Shown piece after piece: positions 17,049 to 29,387 of a stretch of 64,000 nt of DNA (position 1 is its first letter; each line of letters opens with the position of its first letter). Source of the DNA: Chloroflexota bacterium (GTDB lineage Bacteria > Chloroflexota > Chloroflexia > Chloroheliales > Chloroheliaceae); contig JAQBPB010000103.1 of assembly GCA_028287745.1 (NCBI GenBank), forward strand, positions 1 to 64,000. The letters are read 5' to 3'. Made by a program: the position numbers and the translations under genes. The notes beneath the pieces are model-generated. The model did not search any database, was not told the origin of the DNA, and was given only the letters and a program-made list of their open reading frames with translations.

Positions 17049-18674
17049 ATGTATATCTTTAGAAAGACTTTACTGGATTACCGCCGGTCGGTTGCCATCT
17101 GGGGTATCGGCCTGGCATTGCTGATGCTGACCGTTGGTACGGCTTATAACGGGGTCATTGGTGGACCCGATAAGGTCCAACAAATCGCCAGTTTGCAAAA
17201 AATAGCCAACTCATTTGCCTTTTTAATCGGCAAAGCCTACGACCTGGATACCTTTGGCGGCTTTGTGACCACTCGGTATATGGGTGTCGTCCCGGTCCTT
17301 CTGGCGATATTCGCTTTACTGGCCGGGAACGCCCTGATCCGGGGAGAGGAGGAACAGGGTTCACTCGATTTGTTGCTCAGTACTCCCCATTCGAGGGCTA
17401 CAGTCTACCTGCAAAAATGGGCCGGGTTGGTGGTGGCCCTTGCGGCAATCTGTGCCCTTTGCTGGCTGGGCCTGATAGCCGGGGCCGCCACCGGGGGGCT
17501 GCAACTGGACGCCGGGGCGACCGCAGTGGCGTTTCTTAATACATTTTTGATAAGCCTTTTCTTTGGCACCATGACCATGGCTTTTGGACAGCTATTCTCG
17601 CGCAAGGTGGCGGCGGGTTGGACCAGCGGGCTGCTGGCCGCCACCTACTTTATGCATACCAGTTCGCAACAACTTCCCGGCCGGGAATGGCTCGGTTTTC
17701 TGTCGCCTTTTTATTACTATAACCTGAGTAAGCCGCTGGCCCGGAGCGTAGGCACCGACTGGCAGGCGATGGCTTTGCTGGCGGTTATAGTCTTGCCGGT
17801 GCTGGCAGCAGGACTGATGATGTACCTGAACCGGGACCATAACAGCTATTTTCGCCTGTGGACGACCACTCCTTCTAAAAACACGCGTGCGGTTTACCGG
17901 CCCGGTTCTACCTGGCTTAAAAACAACTTTACCTTCAGTTTAGGGCAAACCTTACCCGGCATGCTGGTCTGGACCGCCGGGCTGTCGTTCTATATTATCT
18001 TTATGGTCCTATCGGTGCCATCACTGCGCGAAAGTATTGAAACCCTGCTGTCAGGGGAACTATTCAAAAACTTGGGATTCTTAATCGATTCGTCGGTTGA
18101 AAGCCTCTTACAACTGCTTTTGTTTGTTTCGATTATGGTTCTATTCGTGGCTTACGCTGTAACCCTGGTCGCCGGGTGGAGCGGCGAAGAACTGCAGGGC
18201 CGCCTGGAACTGGTTTTGAGTACACCCCTGCCGCGCTGGCGCATCCTGCTGGGCCGGTTTCTGGCGGCCCAGGTAGCCCTTGTATTGCTGGTATTTCTGA
18301 CCTGGTTGAGCTGCTGGTTGGCCTGTAATGCGGCTGGACTGGTGGTTAAACAGGGCAACCTGGCGGCGGCGTTCTTCGGGTTGTGGGTGGTCTGCTCCCT
18401 GATTGTCGCGGTAGGTTTTGGGTTAAGCGCCTGGAACCCCGGCCCGGCGGCCGGTATCCTGGGCGGCCTGGTGATAGTCAGCTACCTGCTGGACTTGCTG
18501 GGAACTGTGCTAAGACTGCCCGTCTGGGTGCAAGACCTTTCGGTCTTCCGGCAGTACGGCAAACCGGTTGTAACCGGGCCGAACTGGCCCTCGCACATGG
18601 TAATGCTGCTTTTAATTGTAGTTTTTGTGGGGCTGGCGGTTTTCCGCTTTGAGAAAAGGGATGTTGTTAAGTAA
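17049..18674 (+). CDS. ABC-2 type permease, fused two-half exporter subunit
   Basis: 541 residues with about 12 membrane segments, arranged as two similar halves of six. Each half holds the motif where an amphipathic helix precedes a polar stretch (EEEQGSLDLLLSTPHSRATVYLQK near residue 103 and EELQGRLELVLSTPLPRWRILLGR near residue 380). The repetition of E-x-Q-G-x-L-x-L-x-L-S-T-P shows internal duplication. This architecture matches the tetronasin/polyketide exporter group. GGAG precedes the ATG. It forms a full exporter with the preceding ATPase as a homodimeric motor. A terminator follows directly. Confidence 0.88.
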   Translation: MYIFRKTLLDYRRSVAIWGIGLALLMLTVGTAYNGVIGGPDKVQQIASLQKIANSFAFLIGKAYDLDTFGGFVTTRYMGVVPVLLAIFALLAGNALIRGEEEQGSLDLLLSTPHSRATVYLQKWAGLVVALAAICALCWLGLIAGAATGGLQLDAGATAVAFLNTFLISLFFGTMTMAFGQLFSRKVAAGWTSGLLAATYFMHTSSQQLPGREWLGFLSPFYYYNLSKPLARSVGTDWQAMALLAVIVLPVLAAGLMMYLNRDHNSYFRLWTTTPSKNTRAVYRPGSTWLKNNFTFSLGQTLPGMLVWTAGLSFYIIFMVLSVPSLRESIETLLSGELFKNLGFLIDSSVESLLQLLLFVSIMVLFVAYAVTLVAGWSGEELQGRLELVLSTPLPRWRILLGRFLAAQVALVLLVFLTWLSCWLACNAAGLVVKQGNLAAAFFGLWVVCSLIVAVGFGLSAWNPGPAAGILGGLVIVSYLLDLLGTVLRLPVWVQDLSVFRQYGKPVVTGPNWPSHMVMLLLIVVFVGLAVFRFEKRDVVK

Positions 18675-18696
18675 CGGCTAAATTCTTAATGAGAAT

Positions 18697-18740
18697 AAAA
18701 AAAGGCTACCGCTCCCGGTATCAGGAGCGGCGGCCTTTTT
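18697..18740. terminator. Bidirectional terminator between exporter and S41 protease genes
   Basis: An A-run and GGC, then CCGCTCC, pair with GGAGCGG and GGCC plus a T-run, with one two-base internal mismatch and a loop of eight bases. It serves two convergent genes. Confidence 0.85.
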
Positions 18741-18758
18741 AAGTTAAGCATTCAAAAT

Positions 18759-20183
18759 CTAATTTGGTTTGGTCAAAACCTGGATGGCCCGGTCGAGTTG
18801 CGGGTCCTGGCCTAGCTTTCGCTCGGTTTCGGTCGGAATTACCTCTACATCCGGCTTGATGCCCTTGGTATCGGTTATATTAGTTTTGTTGGGTGTAAAC
18901 CAGCTTTCGAAAGTCACCCGCAGGGCCGAGTTATCCAGCAGTCGGATGACATACTGGGCCACCCCTTTGCCATAAGTCTTTTCGCCGATGATGGTCGCTC
19001 GCTTGCGGTCCTGCAAGGCCCCAACCGTAATTTCACTGGCGCTGGCGGTCCCGGAGTCGGTCAGTACGACCAGCGGCTTATCGTAAATTTTTAGCTGCGG
19101 GTTGGTGATAACATTTTCGGGCCGCATATTAACATTCTGGGTCGGGATATTGTCGTAGTAAGCGATACCGCCATCCAGGAAGCGCCCCAGTAGTTGCCTG
19201 GCCGTATCGGTCAGCCCGCCGCCGTTGCCACGCAAATCCAGGATGTAGCCGTTCGGGTTATTGTCTTTTGCCAGCGCTCCGACCTTCTGGTCGAACTCAT
19301 TCATGGAATTGCTGCCAAAGACCTGCCGCATATCTATATAGGCCAGGTTGTCAGGCAGCATATAGGCGTCCACCGAAGGCGCAATCAGTTCCTGGCGGGT
19401 CAGTTCGTATTCGGTTTCTTTATTATTCTCGGCGGGCCGAGCGAAAGTTAATTTCACTTTGGTATTTATCTCACCGCGCAACTGGGTGGAGATTGAAAGG
19501 GCATCACTGACAACGCCGGGCAGGCGGGTGCCGTTAATAGCGACCAGGTAGTCGCCTTCTTTGATACCGGCTTTTTCAATCGGGCTATTGCTTATAACTC
19601 GCTTGACATAATATTTACCTTCTCTTATTTCCGGTGTGACGCCCAGGCCGACAAACCTGCCGGTAATATGGTCATCGTTGGCTTTCGCGATAACCGGGCG
19701 GTTAAAAGCGGTGAAGCGGTCGCCCAGGGCCGCCACGGCGGCTTCGGCGGCGGCATATATCATTTCTTTATGATTGATTTTCGATGGTTCGTAAAAGTTT
19801 TTGTCTATCAGGGCAAAAGTTTGCTGTAAAGTCAGCCATTCCTTATGGGCATTAGCGGGAATGCCGCTCCAATCCAGTATCGGGCGCTGAACTACTTCCA
19901 GGGGTGTATTTTCCAGGGTGCGGGTCTGCATAAAAATAGTAAAGAAAATACCGGCCATAAAGGCTACCAAAAGGAAAACTACCATACGAAAAGCTGCCAG
20001 GAACGGCATTAAGTAATCGGCGCGGGTAGTGGCCGGTTTCAAGGGGGCGGGGGCCGGGGGAGCCGGATAACTGGCTACCGGGGCAAATTGGCCTGCCGGA
20101 ACTTCGCCCTGGGGAACCTGGGCTGGCTGGTTATAGGGATTTTCCGGGCGTGAATTTGCATTTGATTCGGGTTGTTCACTCAT
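18759..20183 (-). CDS. S41-family C-terminal processing protease
   Basis: 474 residues. The first 50 residues are Pro/Ala/Gln-rich and presumably cytoplasmic, followed by one membrane anchor (about residues 62-88). The extracytoplasmic part has a PDZ domain (SNSPIEKAGIKEGDYLVAING) and the S41 catalytic core, with nucleophile Ser in SGTASASEI and general-base Lys in GEKTYGKGVAQ; no His is needed in this family. It resembles CtpA/CtpB/Prc proteins that trim or degrade envelope proteins. The start follows AGGAAA, downstream of a good promoter at 20224-20252. It is a single gene, convergent with the exporter. Confidence 0.92.
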   Translation of the reverse strand: MSEQPESNANSRPENPYNQPAQVPQGEVPAGQFAPVASYPAPPAPAPLKPATTRADYLMPFLAAFRMVVFLLVAFMAGIFFTIFMQTRTLENTPLEVVQRPILDWSGIPANAHKEWLTLQQTFALIDKNFYEPSKINHKEMIYAAAEAAVAALGDRFTAFNRPVIAKANDDHITGRFVGLGVTPEIREGKYYVKRVISNSPIEKAGIKEGDYLVAINGTRLPGVVSDALSISTQLRGEINTKVKLTFARPAENNKETEYELTRQELIAPSVDAYMLPDNLAYIDMRQVFGSNSMNEFDQKVGALAKDNNPNGYILDLRGNGGGLTDTARQLLGRFLDGGIAYYDNIPTQNVNMRPENVITNPQLKIYDKPLVVLTDSGTASASEITVGALQDRKRATIIGEKTYGKGVAQYVIRLLDNSALRVTFESWFTPNKTNITDTKGIKPDVEVIPTETERKLGQDPQLDRAIQVLTKPN

Positions 20184-20223
20184 TGATTTATTTCCTAGTT
20201 ATATGTACTTTCAAGACTCAATA

Positions 20224-20252
20224 ATCATAGTTCAGATAGGAGGTCCGGTCAA
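20224..20252 (-). promoter_or_regulatory. Promoter of the S41 protease gene
   Basis: On the minus strand, TTGACC (20252-20247) and TATGAT (20229-20224) have the ideal 17-base spacing and lie about 40 bases before the protease start codon. Confidence 0.7.
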
Positions 20253-20434
20253 TAGAAGCAAACGACCAGATATGTTAAAATATAGTAGTCCGCCGTTTGC
20301 TTTGGGGACTGGTATAAGTCATTAGCCTTTAGAGCTAAATTTAACGGAACGGAGCGGGCAAAAGAAGGCCCGCTATAATAAGCGGTTGGGATGGCCTGGC
20401 TTTTCCAGGTTGAGTGTGGGCGATTGTTTGCGCC

Positions 20435-20463
20435 TTGACAATCAACTAACCATAACCTAGAAT
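20435..20463 (+). promoter_or_regulatory. Promoter of alaS
   Basis: TTGACA (20435-20440) and TAGAAT (20458-20463) are exactly 17 bases apart. Transcription would begin near 20470, leaving a leader of about 40 bases, too short for a T-box. Confidence 0.75.
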
Positions 20464-20509
20464 TTACGGTAGCAGAATTTGCGAGCTACCCGAGGAGATT
20501 TAACTTAAT

Positions 20510-23191
20510 ATGCGTAGTCGCGATGTTCGGCAAACCTTTGTCGATTATTTTATCGAAAAAAACCACCTCCAACTGCCTTCCTCTTCACTTGTGCCCCCGG
20601 CCGGAGATAAAACGGTATTGCTGACCACGGCTGGAATGCAACAAATGACCCCTTTCTTTTTGGGTCTGCAAAAACCACCCCACAACCGCCTGACCACAAT
20701 TCAGAAATGTTTCCGTACGCCGGATATTGATGAAGTCGGTGATTTAAGCCACCTGACTTTTTTCGAAATGCTGGGTAATTTCTCGGTCGGCGACTATTTT
20801 AAAGAAGGGGCGATCACTTTCGCCTGGGAACTTTTAACCCAGCGCTACGGCCTGGAAGAAAAACGGCTTTTCCCCAGCATCTACCCGAACGATGACGAAG
20901 CCCTGGGAATCTGGACCAACAAAATCGGTTTGCCGGAAAGCCAGATCGTCCGGTTGGAAGATAACTGGTGGATTGCCGGGGAAACCGGCCCTTGCGGCCC
21001 GGACAGCGAAATTTATTACGACCTCGGTCCGGCCTTCGACCCGGACCCGAATGCCAGGGTTGGTATTTCGCCCCGCTACCTGGAAGTCTGGAACCTGGTC
21101 TTTATGCAGTACAACCGCCAGCCGGGCGGCCAGGATATTCCGCTGGTTAAAAAGAATATTGATACCGGTATGGGCTTTGAACGCCTTTCGATGGTCTTGC
21201 AGGGTAAAGACTCGGTCCACCATACCGATATTTTCCAGCCTTTGATTGACCATACCTCCGACCTGGTCGGTAAGACCTACGGCCAGAATGCTAAAAGTGA
21301 CTATTCCATCCGGGTTATTGGCGACCACAGCCGGGCGGTAACCTTCCTGATTGCCGACGGTGTCTTGCCCGGTACGGAAGGCCGTTCTTATGTATTGCGC
21401 CGGATTTTGCGGCGGGCCATCCGGCACGGCCGGTTGCTGGGTATGGAAAAGCCGTTCCTGCGCCAGACCGCCCAGGTCGTTATGGACCAGATGGGCGAAT
21501 ATTATCCTGAATTGCTCCAGCGGCAGAACCATATCTTCCGGGTAATTGAGATGGAAGAAGAAAGTTTTGGCCGGACCCTTCAGACCGGCTTGAACCGTCT
21601 GGAAGTCCTGATGAGCGTCAACCCGCTGGCCCCGACCGGCGCCCAGATGAATGTAGAACCGATTGAAGAAGCCCTGGACGAAGCCGCTAAACCCCAGAAT
21701 AAAATTGACGGTGAAGAAGCTTTTGACCTGGTAACCTCGCACGGCTTCCCGATTGACCTGATTGTCGAACTGGCCGCCGAACGCGGCTACATGGTTGACC
21801 TGGCAGGTTACCGGGTGGCCATGGAACGCCACCGCAATGTCAGCCGGACGGACCGGTTTAAGGTGCAGAGCCAGAACCTGGAAGATTACAAGGCGCTGAG
21901 CGTCACCAGCACGCCTTTTCGGGGTTACGAAGGAATGGTCTTTGATACGCCGGTCCTGGGGGTCTTCCTGGACGGTAAGAAGGTCGGCCAGGTTGAAGCC
22001 GGGCAGGATGCCGAGGTAGTCCTGGCTGAAACGCCCTTCTATGTTGAAAGCGGCGGGCAGGTCAGCGATACGGGCTATATCAAGACCGAAACCGGTACGT
22101 TTGTGGTTGAAAACACTTACAAGCCGCTGGGCGACCTGATTGTCCACCAGGGCCGGGTAGCCGAGGGCTATATTGCTTCCGGCGATACCGCCACGGCGGT
22201 TGTCGAGGAAAGCCGCCGCCTGGATACCGCCCGCAATCATACCGGTACCCACATCTTGCACCGCGCCCTTAAAGACGTGCTGGGTGACGAAGTCGGGCAA
22301 GCCGGGTCACTGGTCGCGCCGGACCGCCTGCGTTTCGACTTTACCTATCATGACTCGGTTAGCGAAGAGCAGTTGCAGCAAATCCAGCAGATCGTCAACG
22401 CCAAAATCCGAGACGATTTACCGGTCGAAATCAAAGAAATGCCGCTCGACGAAGCCAAAAAGAGCGGCGCGGTAATGATGTTCGGCGAGAAATACGGCGA
22501 CCGGGTGCGGGTTATCAGTATCGGGGATTATTCCACCGAATTGTGCGGAGGTACTCACCTGCGCCGCAGCGGCCAGATTGGCTTGATGGTCGTAACCAAC
22601 GAAGGCAGCGTTAGCAGCGGTGTCCGGCGTATAGAAGCTATCACGGGCCGGGTGGCCGAGAAGTATGTCCAGGACCGGCTGCGGTTGGTCAACCAGGCTG
22701 CTTTGGCCCTCCAGACCAGGCCGGAAAACCTGCCGGAAGAAGCGGCCGGGACGAGACAGCGGGTCCGCGAACTCGAACGCGAGCTGGCTCAATTGCGCCA
22801 GAAACAGGCCCAGGCCGAATCCGGCGAGCTTTTGAACAAGGCCCAGGATGTCAGTGGCGTCAAGGTCCTGGCAACCGAAGTTAACGTTGCCACCGTTGAA
22901 ATCCTGCGTGGTGTAGGGGATAAACTGCGGGACAGCCTTAAATCCGGTGTAGTGGCCCTGGGCGCGGTAATTGACGGCGCTCCGCGCTTGCTGGTTATGG
23001 TCACGCCCGACGTAGTGGAACGCGGCGTGAAGGCCGGGTCTTTACTCAGTCCCATGGCGAACTTCCTTGAGGGCAAGGGCGGCGGGCGGCCTGACCGGGC
23101 CGAAGGCGGCGGTAAGAACCCGGCAAAACTGGCCGGGGCGCTGGCGTTGGCCTCCGAACTGGTCCAAAACCAGCTTAACGGTTCCAAGTAA
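20510..23191 (+). CDS. alaS: Alanyl-tRNA synthetase
   Basis: 893 residues, full length for bacterial AlaRS. The class II catalytic core carries LTTAGMQQMTPFF, FRTPDIDEVGD and FEMLGNFSVGDYFK, with motif 3 in YVLRRILRRAIRHGR. The editing domain shows both zinc motifs, HTGTHILHRAL and CGGTHLRRSGQIG. A coiled segment rich in Arg/Gln/Glu (about residues 735-775) leads to the DHHA1 C-terminal domain ending in GGGRPDRAEGGG. GAGGAG precedes the ATG. It charges tRNA-Ala and hydrolyses mischarged Ser/Gly. A hairpin after the stop probably ends most transcripts before the next gene. Confidence 0.97.
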   Translation: MRSRDVRQTFVDYFIEKNHLQLPSSSLVPPAGDKTVLLTTAGMQQMTPFFLGLQKPPHNRLTTIQKCFRTPDIDEVGDLSHLTFFEMLGNFSVGDYFKEGAITFAWELLTQRYGLEEKRLFPSIYPNDDEALGIWTNKIGLPESQIVRLEDNWWIAGETGPCGPDSEIYYDLGPAFDPDPNARVGISPRYLEVWNLVFMQYNRQPGGQDIPLVKKNIDTGMGFERLSMVLQGKDSVHHTDIFQPLIDHTSDLVGKTYGQNAKSDYSIRVIGDHSRAVTFLIADGVLPGTEGRSYVLRRILRRAIRHGRLLGMEKPFLRQTAQVVMDQMGEYYPELLQRQNHIFRVIEMEEESFGRTLQTGLNRLEVLMSVNPLAPTGAQMNVEPIEEALDEAAKPQNKIDGEEAFDLVTSHGFPIDLIVELAAERGYMVDLAGYRVAMERHRNVSRTDRFKVQSQNLEDYKALSVTSTPFRGYEGMVFDTPVLGVFLDGKKVGQVEAGQDAEVVLAETPFYVESGGQVSDTGYIKTETGTFVVENTYKPLGDLIVHQGRVAEGYIASGDTATAVVEESRRLDTARNHTGTHILHRALKDVLGDEVGQAGSLVAPDRLRFDFTYHDSVSEEQLQQIQQIVNAKIRDDLPVEIKEMPLDEAKKSGAVMMFGEKYGDRVRVISIGDYSTELCGGTHLRRSGQIGLMVVTNEGSVSSGVRRIEAITGRVAEKYVQDRLRLVNQAALALQTRPENLPEEAAGTRQRVRELERELAQLRQKQAQAESGELLNKAQDVSGVKVLATEVNVATVEILRGVGDKLRDSLKSGVVALGAVIDGAPRLLVMVTPDVVERGVKAGSLLSPMANFLEGKGGGRPDRAEGGGKNPAKLAGALALASELVQNQLNGSK

Positions 23192-23219
23192 AGCCACACA
23201 GGCTTTTTCATTGTTAACA

Positions 23220-23254
23220 GGCGGGCAAACCGGGTCTAAACCCGGTTGCCTGCC
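23220..23254 (+). terminator. Strong hairpin after alaS, probable terminator
   Basis: A 15-pair stem (23220-23235 with 23240-23254, one bulged A and one wobble) closes on a four-base loop. The following bases (AATCTTTC) give only a weak T tail, so read-through into the next gene is possible. Confidence 0.6.
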
Positions 23255-23338
23255 AATCTTTCATTTCTGCTCTGCTAAAAGTTCCAGGATTTGCAGTTGC
23301 CGGGCTAACGAACCCCAGGGGTAAAAGGAGACCAGGTC

Positions 23339-25759
23339 ATGGCTGTACGACTACCGGTTGAACCGAATGAAAATTTAGATCAAATTATTGCCAGGCTGAA
23401 AAACTATCACTCTCAGGATGTGGTGCTGGTCCTGCCTACTGATACCCGGGTTTTGCAAGAACTGAATAATTTTTATACTCTCCGGTCGGCAGTCCGCGCT
23501 GAAAATATAAACCTGAGTATTGCCGGTGGAAACAAAACTATTCGCGGCCTGGCAAATTTGCTGGGTTTTTCGATTGAACGTGAGAGCGCAACCGCCCCCA
23601 AAAACGAGGGTGGGTCCGGCTTCAGCAACCAGGGTACGGTCGTCCGGCCTAATTTTAGCGGTGTCCCGGAAGGTTATGTGGTCGCAACACCTCCTACTCC
23701 CGCGCCGGGTGGCCCTGGCATGCCTAATCCGGGCGGTCAGGATTTTTTTAATGATATGCAGGACTTCAACCCGGTCCCGACAGCCCCGCCTTTACAAACG
23801 CCTTCTACCAACCGCCTGCCGAGAATCCAGAACTTCGCCGCCGACCAGACCGGCAGTCGCCCCAACTTGCCCGGCAGCTTTAATCCGAAACTTGATGAAT
23901 CTCCCGGTTTAACCGGCCGCCAGCCTCGCCCCCAGCCCGGGTTTAACCTGGTTGGCAGCGAAAACCCAAACCGGAACCATACCCTGAGCTATGACGAAGC
24001 ATCCCGCAGCGGGCTTTTTAGCGAAAGCGACCTCGGCAGCCTGGGAGCCAGTTATCAACCGGCCGGTCTGGATGAAACACCATTGGATGAAGATTATGAT
24101 CAGTTACCGGATTTTGAAAACGAAAACGATAACGCCGCCGGGCAGTTCCGTACCCGAAAAGGCGGCTACAGCGCCGCCCAACCACTCAACTCCGGTCTGT
24201 TTGGGAACCGGCGGTCCGACCGCCCGGTCCCGGAGACGGACGAAATTGAGTTTGTAGATGATGATATAGAGCAGGTCGCCGGGCGTCCCCGCGCCGCAAA
24301 TTCCACCAAGGACCGGATAAAGCGCCTGCTGATGCCGGTCCAACATGGTGGTGGCCCTCGAATGGCCTCGCCCAGCCTGACCCCGGAAAGGCAGCAGGCC
24401 CGCCAGGCTGACCGGCAGCGCACGACCACAATTACTATCCTGGGCGTCTTGTTTGCCCTGCTGCTGGTAGTATTGCTCCTGATTCTTTTGCTGAAGCCCG
24501 GTGGGGTTATCAACCAGGGGCCCGTAATTCAGACCCTGACGGTCCCGCTCAAAACCGATGTGCGTACCCAGACGGTCAGGCTGGCCCTGGTGCCGGGTGG
24601 CGTTGGCTCGGACCCAACTGCCCTTGCGGCGACTGTCCCGGCTGGGGCTTCCACCACTACCGGGGCGGTCGGTACGGCCGGTGCGACAAAGGCTGCCGCC
24701 GCTACACCTGCTCCACCGGCTACACTGCCGGTTGAACTGGTCAATACCGGGGAAATCAAAAAGACCGGGGAACACGCCGCGACCGGTATCCGCAAGGTTG
24801 CGGATAAACCCGCCAGCGGCCCCGCAGTTTTCTATAACCGCAGCTTTAACCCTAAAAGTTATGGAGCCGGGGCGGTTATTTATACTCGAAACGGCGTGAC
24901 CTACCGGCTGGTGCGGGCGATTACCATCAACGGGAGCGCCGCTTTTAACGGCCAGGCCGGGCAGGCTACCGGCGAGGTTGTAGCCGATAAAGCCGGGACA
25001 ATCGGTAATATTGCCGAGGTTGCCAGTTTCCCGCTGAATGAAAATGTCGGGGTCGGGTTGGGTCCGCTGACCAATGGCACCGACCGGGATGAGAAGTTTA
25101 TCACCCAGCCCGACCTGGACGATCTTAAAAAGCAGCTGCGCGACCAGGCGCTGAGTGAGGTTAATAACGCCCTGAAGTACGACCAGACAACCATGGGCGT
25201 GCTGGTGCTAAAATCGGGTGAACCGGTCTGCGACTTCCCCAAGAAGGTGAATGAGGTGGCTGAAAGCTTTACCGGCACCTGTACCACCAGCCTGGAAGCG
25301 GCCAAGTACCGGACCGATGCTGTTACCAGGGGTGCCGCGGCCCAGATGGGGGCCGACCCGGCCTACCGGCTGGACGAAAAGAGCAACCTGGAATTCACCA
25401 GCGACCCTAAACTGGTCGAAGAGAAGGGCACTCGCTATATGGAAGTCCAGGTCAGGGGCCGGGTCATCCGCGAGTTGGATGCGAACGCATTTAAAGCGGC
25501 GGTGGCCGGTAAGACTAAAGCCGAAGTTAGCACCCTGGTTGCGGCCAATTTCCCACAGGTTGATCTAAACCTGTTGGACCTGAAAGCGATCCCCGGCGAT
25601 ACCTTGCCCAGCGCAAATCTGCTGGAAATTAAAAAACTGCTGGACTACGAGGCGGCCGCTCAGTCGGCCCTTACGCCTTCGTCCGGCCCTAAAACACCAG
25701 GAGCCAACAGCAATACGGTCCCGGTGGTGTCGGCTCCGCCGGGAACACCAAAATCATAA
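23339..25759 (+). CDS. Large single-pass membrane protein with baseplate-J-like region
   Basis: 806 residues, function unknown. Residues 1-85 form a small folded domain (DQIIARLKNYHSQDVVLVLP, then NLSIAGGNKTIRGLANLLGF) of the kind found at the start of bacterial baseplate-J-like membrane proteins. Residues 86-345 are low-complexity, rich in Pro, Asn and Gln. One membrane helix follows at about residues 361-384. The outer part holds an Ala/Thr-rich linker and, near residues 520-590, an AGTIGNIAEVASFP...TNGTDRDEK stretch like the bacteriophage baseplate J/gp47 fold. AAAGGAG sets the start. It lies between alaS and ruvX. No other tail-like genes are present, so it is not a prophage remnant. An envelope or adhesin-like role is only a guess. 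Confidence 0.6.
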   Translation: MAVRLPVEPNENLDQIIARLKNYHSQDVVLVLPTDTRVLQELNNFYTLRSAVRAENINLSIAGGNKTIRGLANLLGFSIERESATAPKNEGGSGFSNQGTVVRPNFSGVPEGYVVATPPTPAPGGPGMPNPGGQDFFNDMQDFNPVPTAPPLQTPSTNRLPRIQNFAADQTGSRPNLPGSFNPKLDESPGLTGRQPRPQPGFNLVGSENPNRNHTLSYDEASRSGLFSESDLGSLGASYQPAGLDETPLDEDYDQLPDFENENDNAAGQFRTRKGGYSAAQPLNSGLFGNRRSDRPVPETDEIEFVDDDIEQVAGRPRAANSTKDRIKRLLMPVQHGGGPRMASPSLTPERQQARQADRQRTTTITILGVLFALLLVVLLLILLLKPGGVINQGPVIQTLTVPLKTDVRTQTVRLALVPGGVGSDPTALAATVPAGASTTTGAVGTAGATKAAAATPAPPATLPVELVNTGEIKKTGEHAATGIRKVADKPASGPAVFYNRSFNPKSYGAGAVIYTRNGVTYRLVRAITINGSAAFNGQAGQATGEVVADKAGTIGNIAEVASFPLNENVGVGLGPLTNGTDRDEKFITQPDLDDLKKQLRDQALSEVNNALKYDQTTMGVLVLKSGEPVCDFPKKVNEVAESFTGTCTTSLEAAKYRTDAVTRGAAAQMGADPAYRLDEKSNLEFTSDPKLVEEKGTRYMEVQVRGRVIRELDANAFKAAVAGKTKAEVSTLVAANFPQVDLNLLDLKAIPGDTLPSANLLEIKKLLDYEAAAQSALTPSSGPKTPGANSNTVPVVSAPPGTPKS

Positions 25760-25802
25760 GTGGCTTTAAGGAGTATCTCGCCAGGAAGGTTTAGTAAAAG
25801 AG

Positions 25803-26225
25803 TTGCGGTATTTATGCCTTGACCCGGGCCGGAAACGTATCGGGGTTGCGGTTAGTGATGAAACCGGCCTGATCGCTTCGCCGGTAGGAGTAATCCAGGT
25901 TGGTGACCGGGCGCAAGTGTTCAAACAGGTCTTGCGCCACATTGAAGAACAGGAAGCCGGTAAACTTATTATCGGCTTGCCTTTGCACATGAACGGTGAT
26001 GAGGGAATTGAGGCCGCCCGCGCCCGCGACTTCGCCCGGCAGTTATCCAAACTGACAAAAATCCCAATTGATTTCATGGACGAACGGTTGACCAGTGTCG
26101 AGGCAGACCGGTTGATGCAGGAAGCCGGGGTCAAACGGGAAAAGCGTAAGGCCAACATTGATGCCCGGGCGGCGGCGATTATCCTGCAAACCTATCTGGA
26201 TGCCGAGCGCAGCGAACGCCGTTAA
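25803..26225 (+). CDS. ruvX: Putative pre-16S rRNA nuclease / Holliday junction resolvase-like YqgF
   Basis: 140 residues of the YqgF/RuvX family with an RNase-H-like fold. Motifs: LDPGRKRIGVAVSDE (first catalytic Asp), LIIGLPLHMNGDEG, FMDERLTSVEADR (acidic residue) and NIDARAAAIILQTYL (last Asp). The family matures the 5' end of 16S rRNA, and older work suggested junction resolution. The start is a TTG, the only in-frame initiation codon compatible with the motifs, as a stop codon lies 33 bases upstream; its ribosome site is poor. It follows the baseplate-J-like gene by 43 bases and is probably co-transcribed with it. The alaS-ruvX neighbourhood is common in bacteria. Confidence 0.9.
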   Translation: MRYLCLDPGRKRIGVAVSDETGLIASPVGVIQVGDRAQVFKQVLRHIEEQEAGKLIIGLPLHMNGDEGIEAARARDFARQLSKLTKIPIDFMDERLTSVEADRLMQEAGVKREKRKANIDARAAAIILQTYLDAERSERR

Positions 26226-26541
26226 TTACATCGTTGACCGATATCCCTGCTTTTCTCTTAAACCGGTAGTTAAATTGAAACTGGACGCGTTTCTTATCCT
26301 TCCCATCTCCAAATTCAGTCCCCTTTCAGTAAACCAAGGCAATTTCCTGTTGGTCAACTATAATTTAACCTTTTACCTTTCCCAAATTTGTCAGGTAGAT
26401 TGTCCGGTTTGTAATTTGTTTTGTAATACAAGTAAGTTAAAATAAACCAGTAGTTATGTTCGAACTTGTAGAAGGTAATAGAAATACTTTGTTTGTTTCA
26501 CCTAATTTAATAGTGCGTTTTAATTCAAAGGTTATTTATTA
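26226..26541. other. Spacer between ruvX and hybrid kinase
   Basis: 316 AT-rich bases with no convincing gene. A TATAAT occurs at 26359-26364 but has no matching -35, so the kinase promoter is not settled. No terminator for ruvX was recognised. Confidence 0.5.
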
Positions 26542-29313
<2,772 letters not shown>

Positions 29314-29387
29314 ACATCCGTATCAACGCTACGTTACGTTGACAAATTAGTTAAACGAAATAGAACTGGTTACTAGAAAAATTTCTT

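Larger units (their letters stand above)
20184..20509. other. Divergent regulatory region between S41 protease and alaS
   Basis: 326 bases without a coding gene. It contains the protease promoter (minus), the alaS promoter (plus), and a hairpin AGCGGGC/GCCCGCT (20353-20374) upstream of the alaS promoter. I looked for a T-box (AGGGTGGNACCGCG) in the alaS leader and did not find one. Confidence 0.6.

Noticed and set aside
20341-20509. T-box riboswitch upstream of alaS
   Set aside because: The conserved AGGGTGGNACCGCG element is absent and the promoter leaves only about 40 bases of leader.
20834-22300. 488-codon minus-strand open frame inside alaS
   Set aside because: It is antisense to a full, motif-complete alanyl-tRNA synthetase; no ribosome site or family motif.
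24900-25100. Prophage or contractile-tail remnant
   Set aside because: The baseplate-J-like stretch is part of a membrane-anchored protein with no other tail, tube or sheath genes around it.
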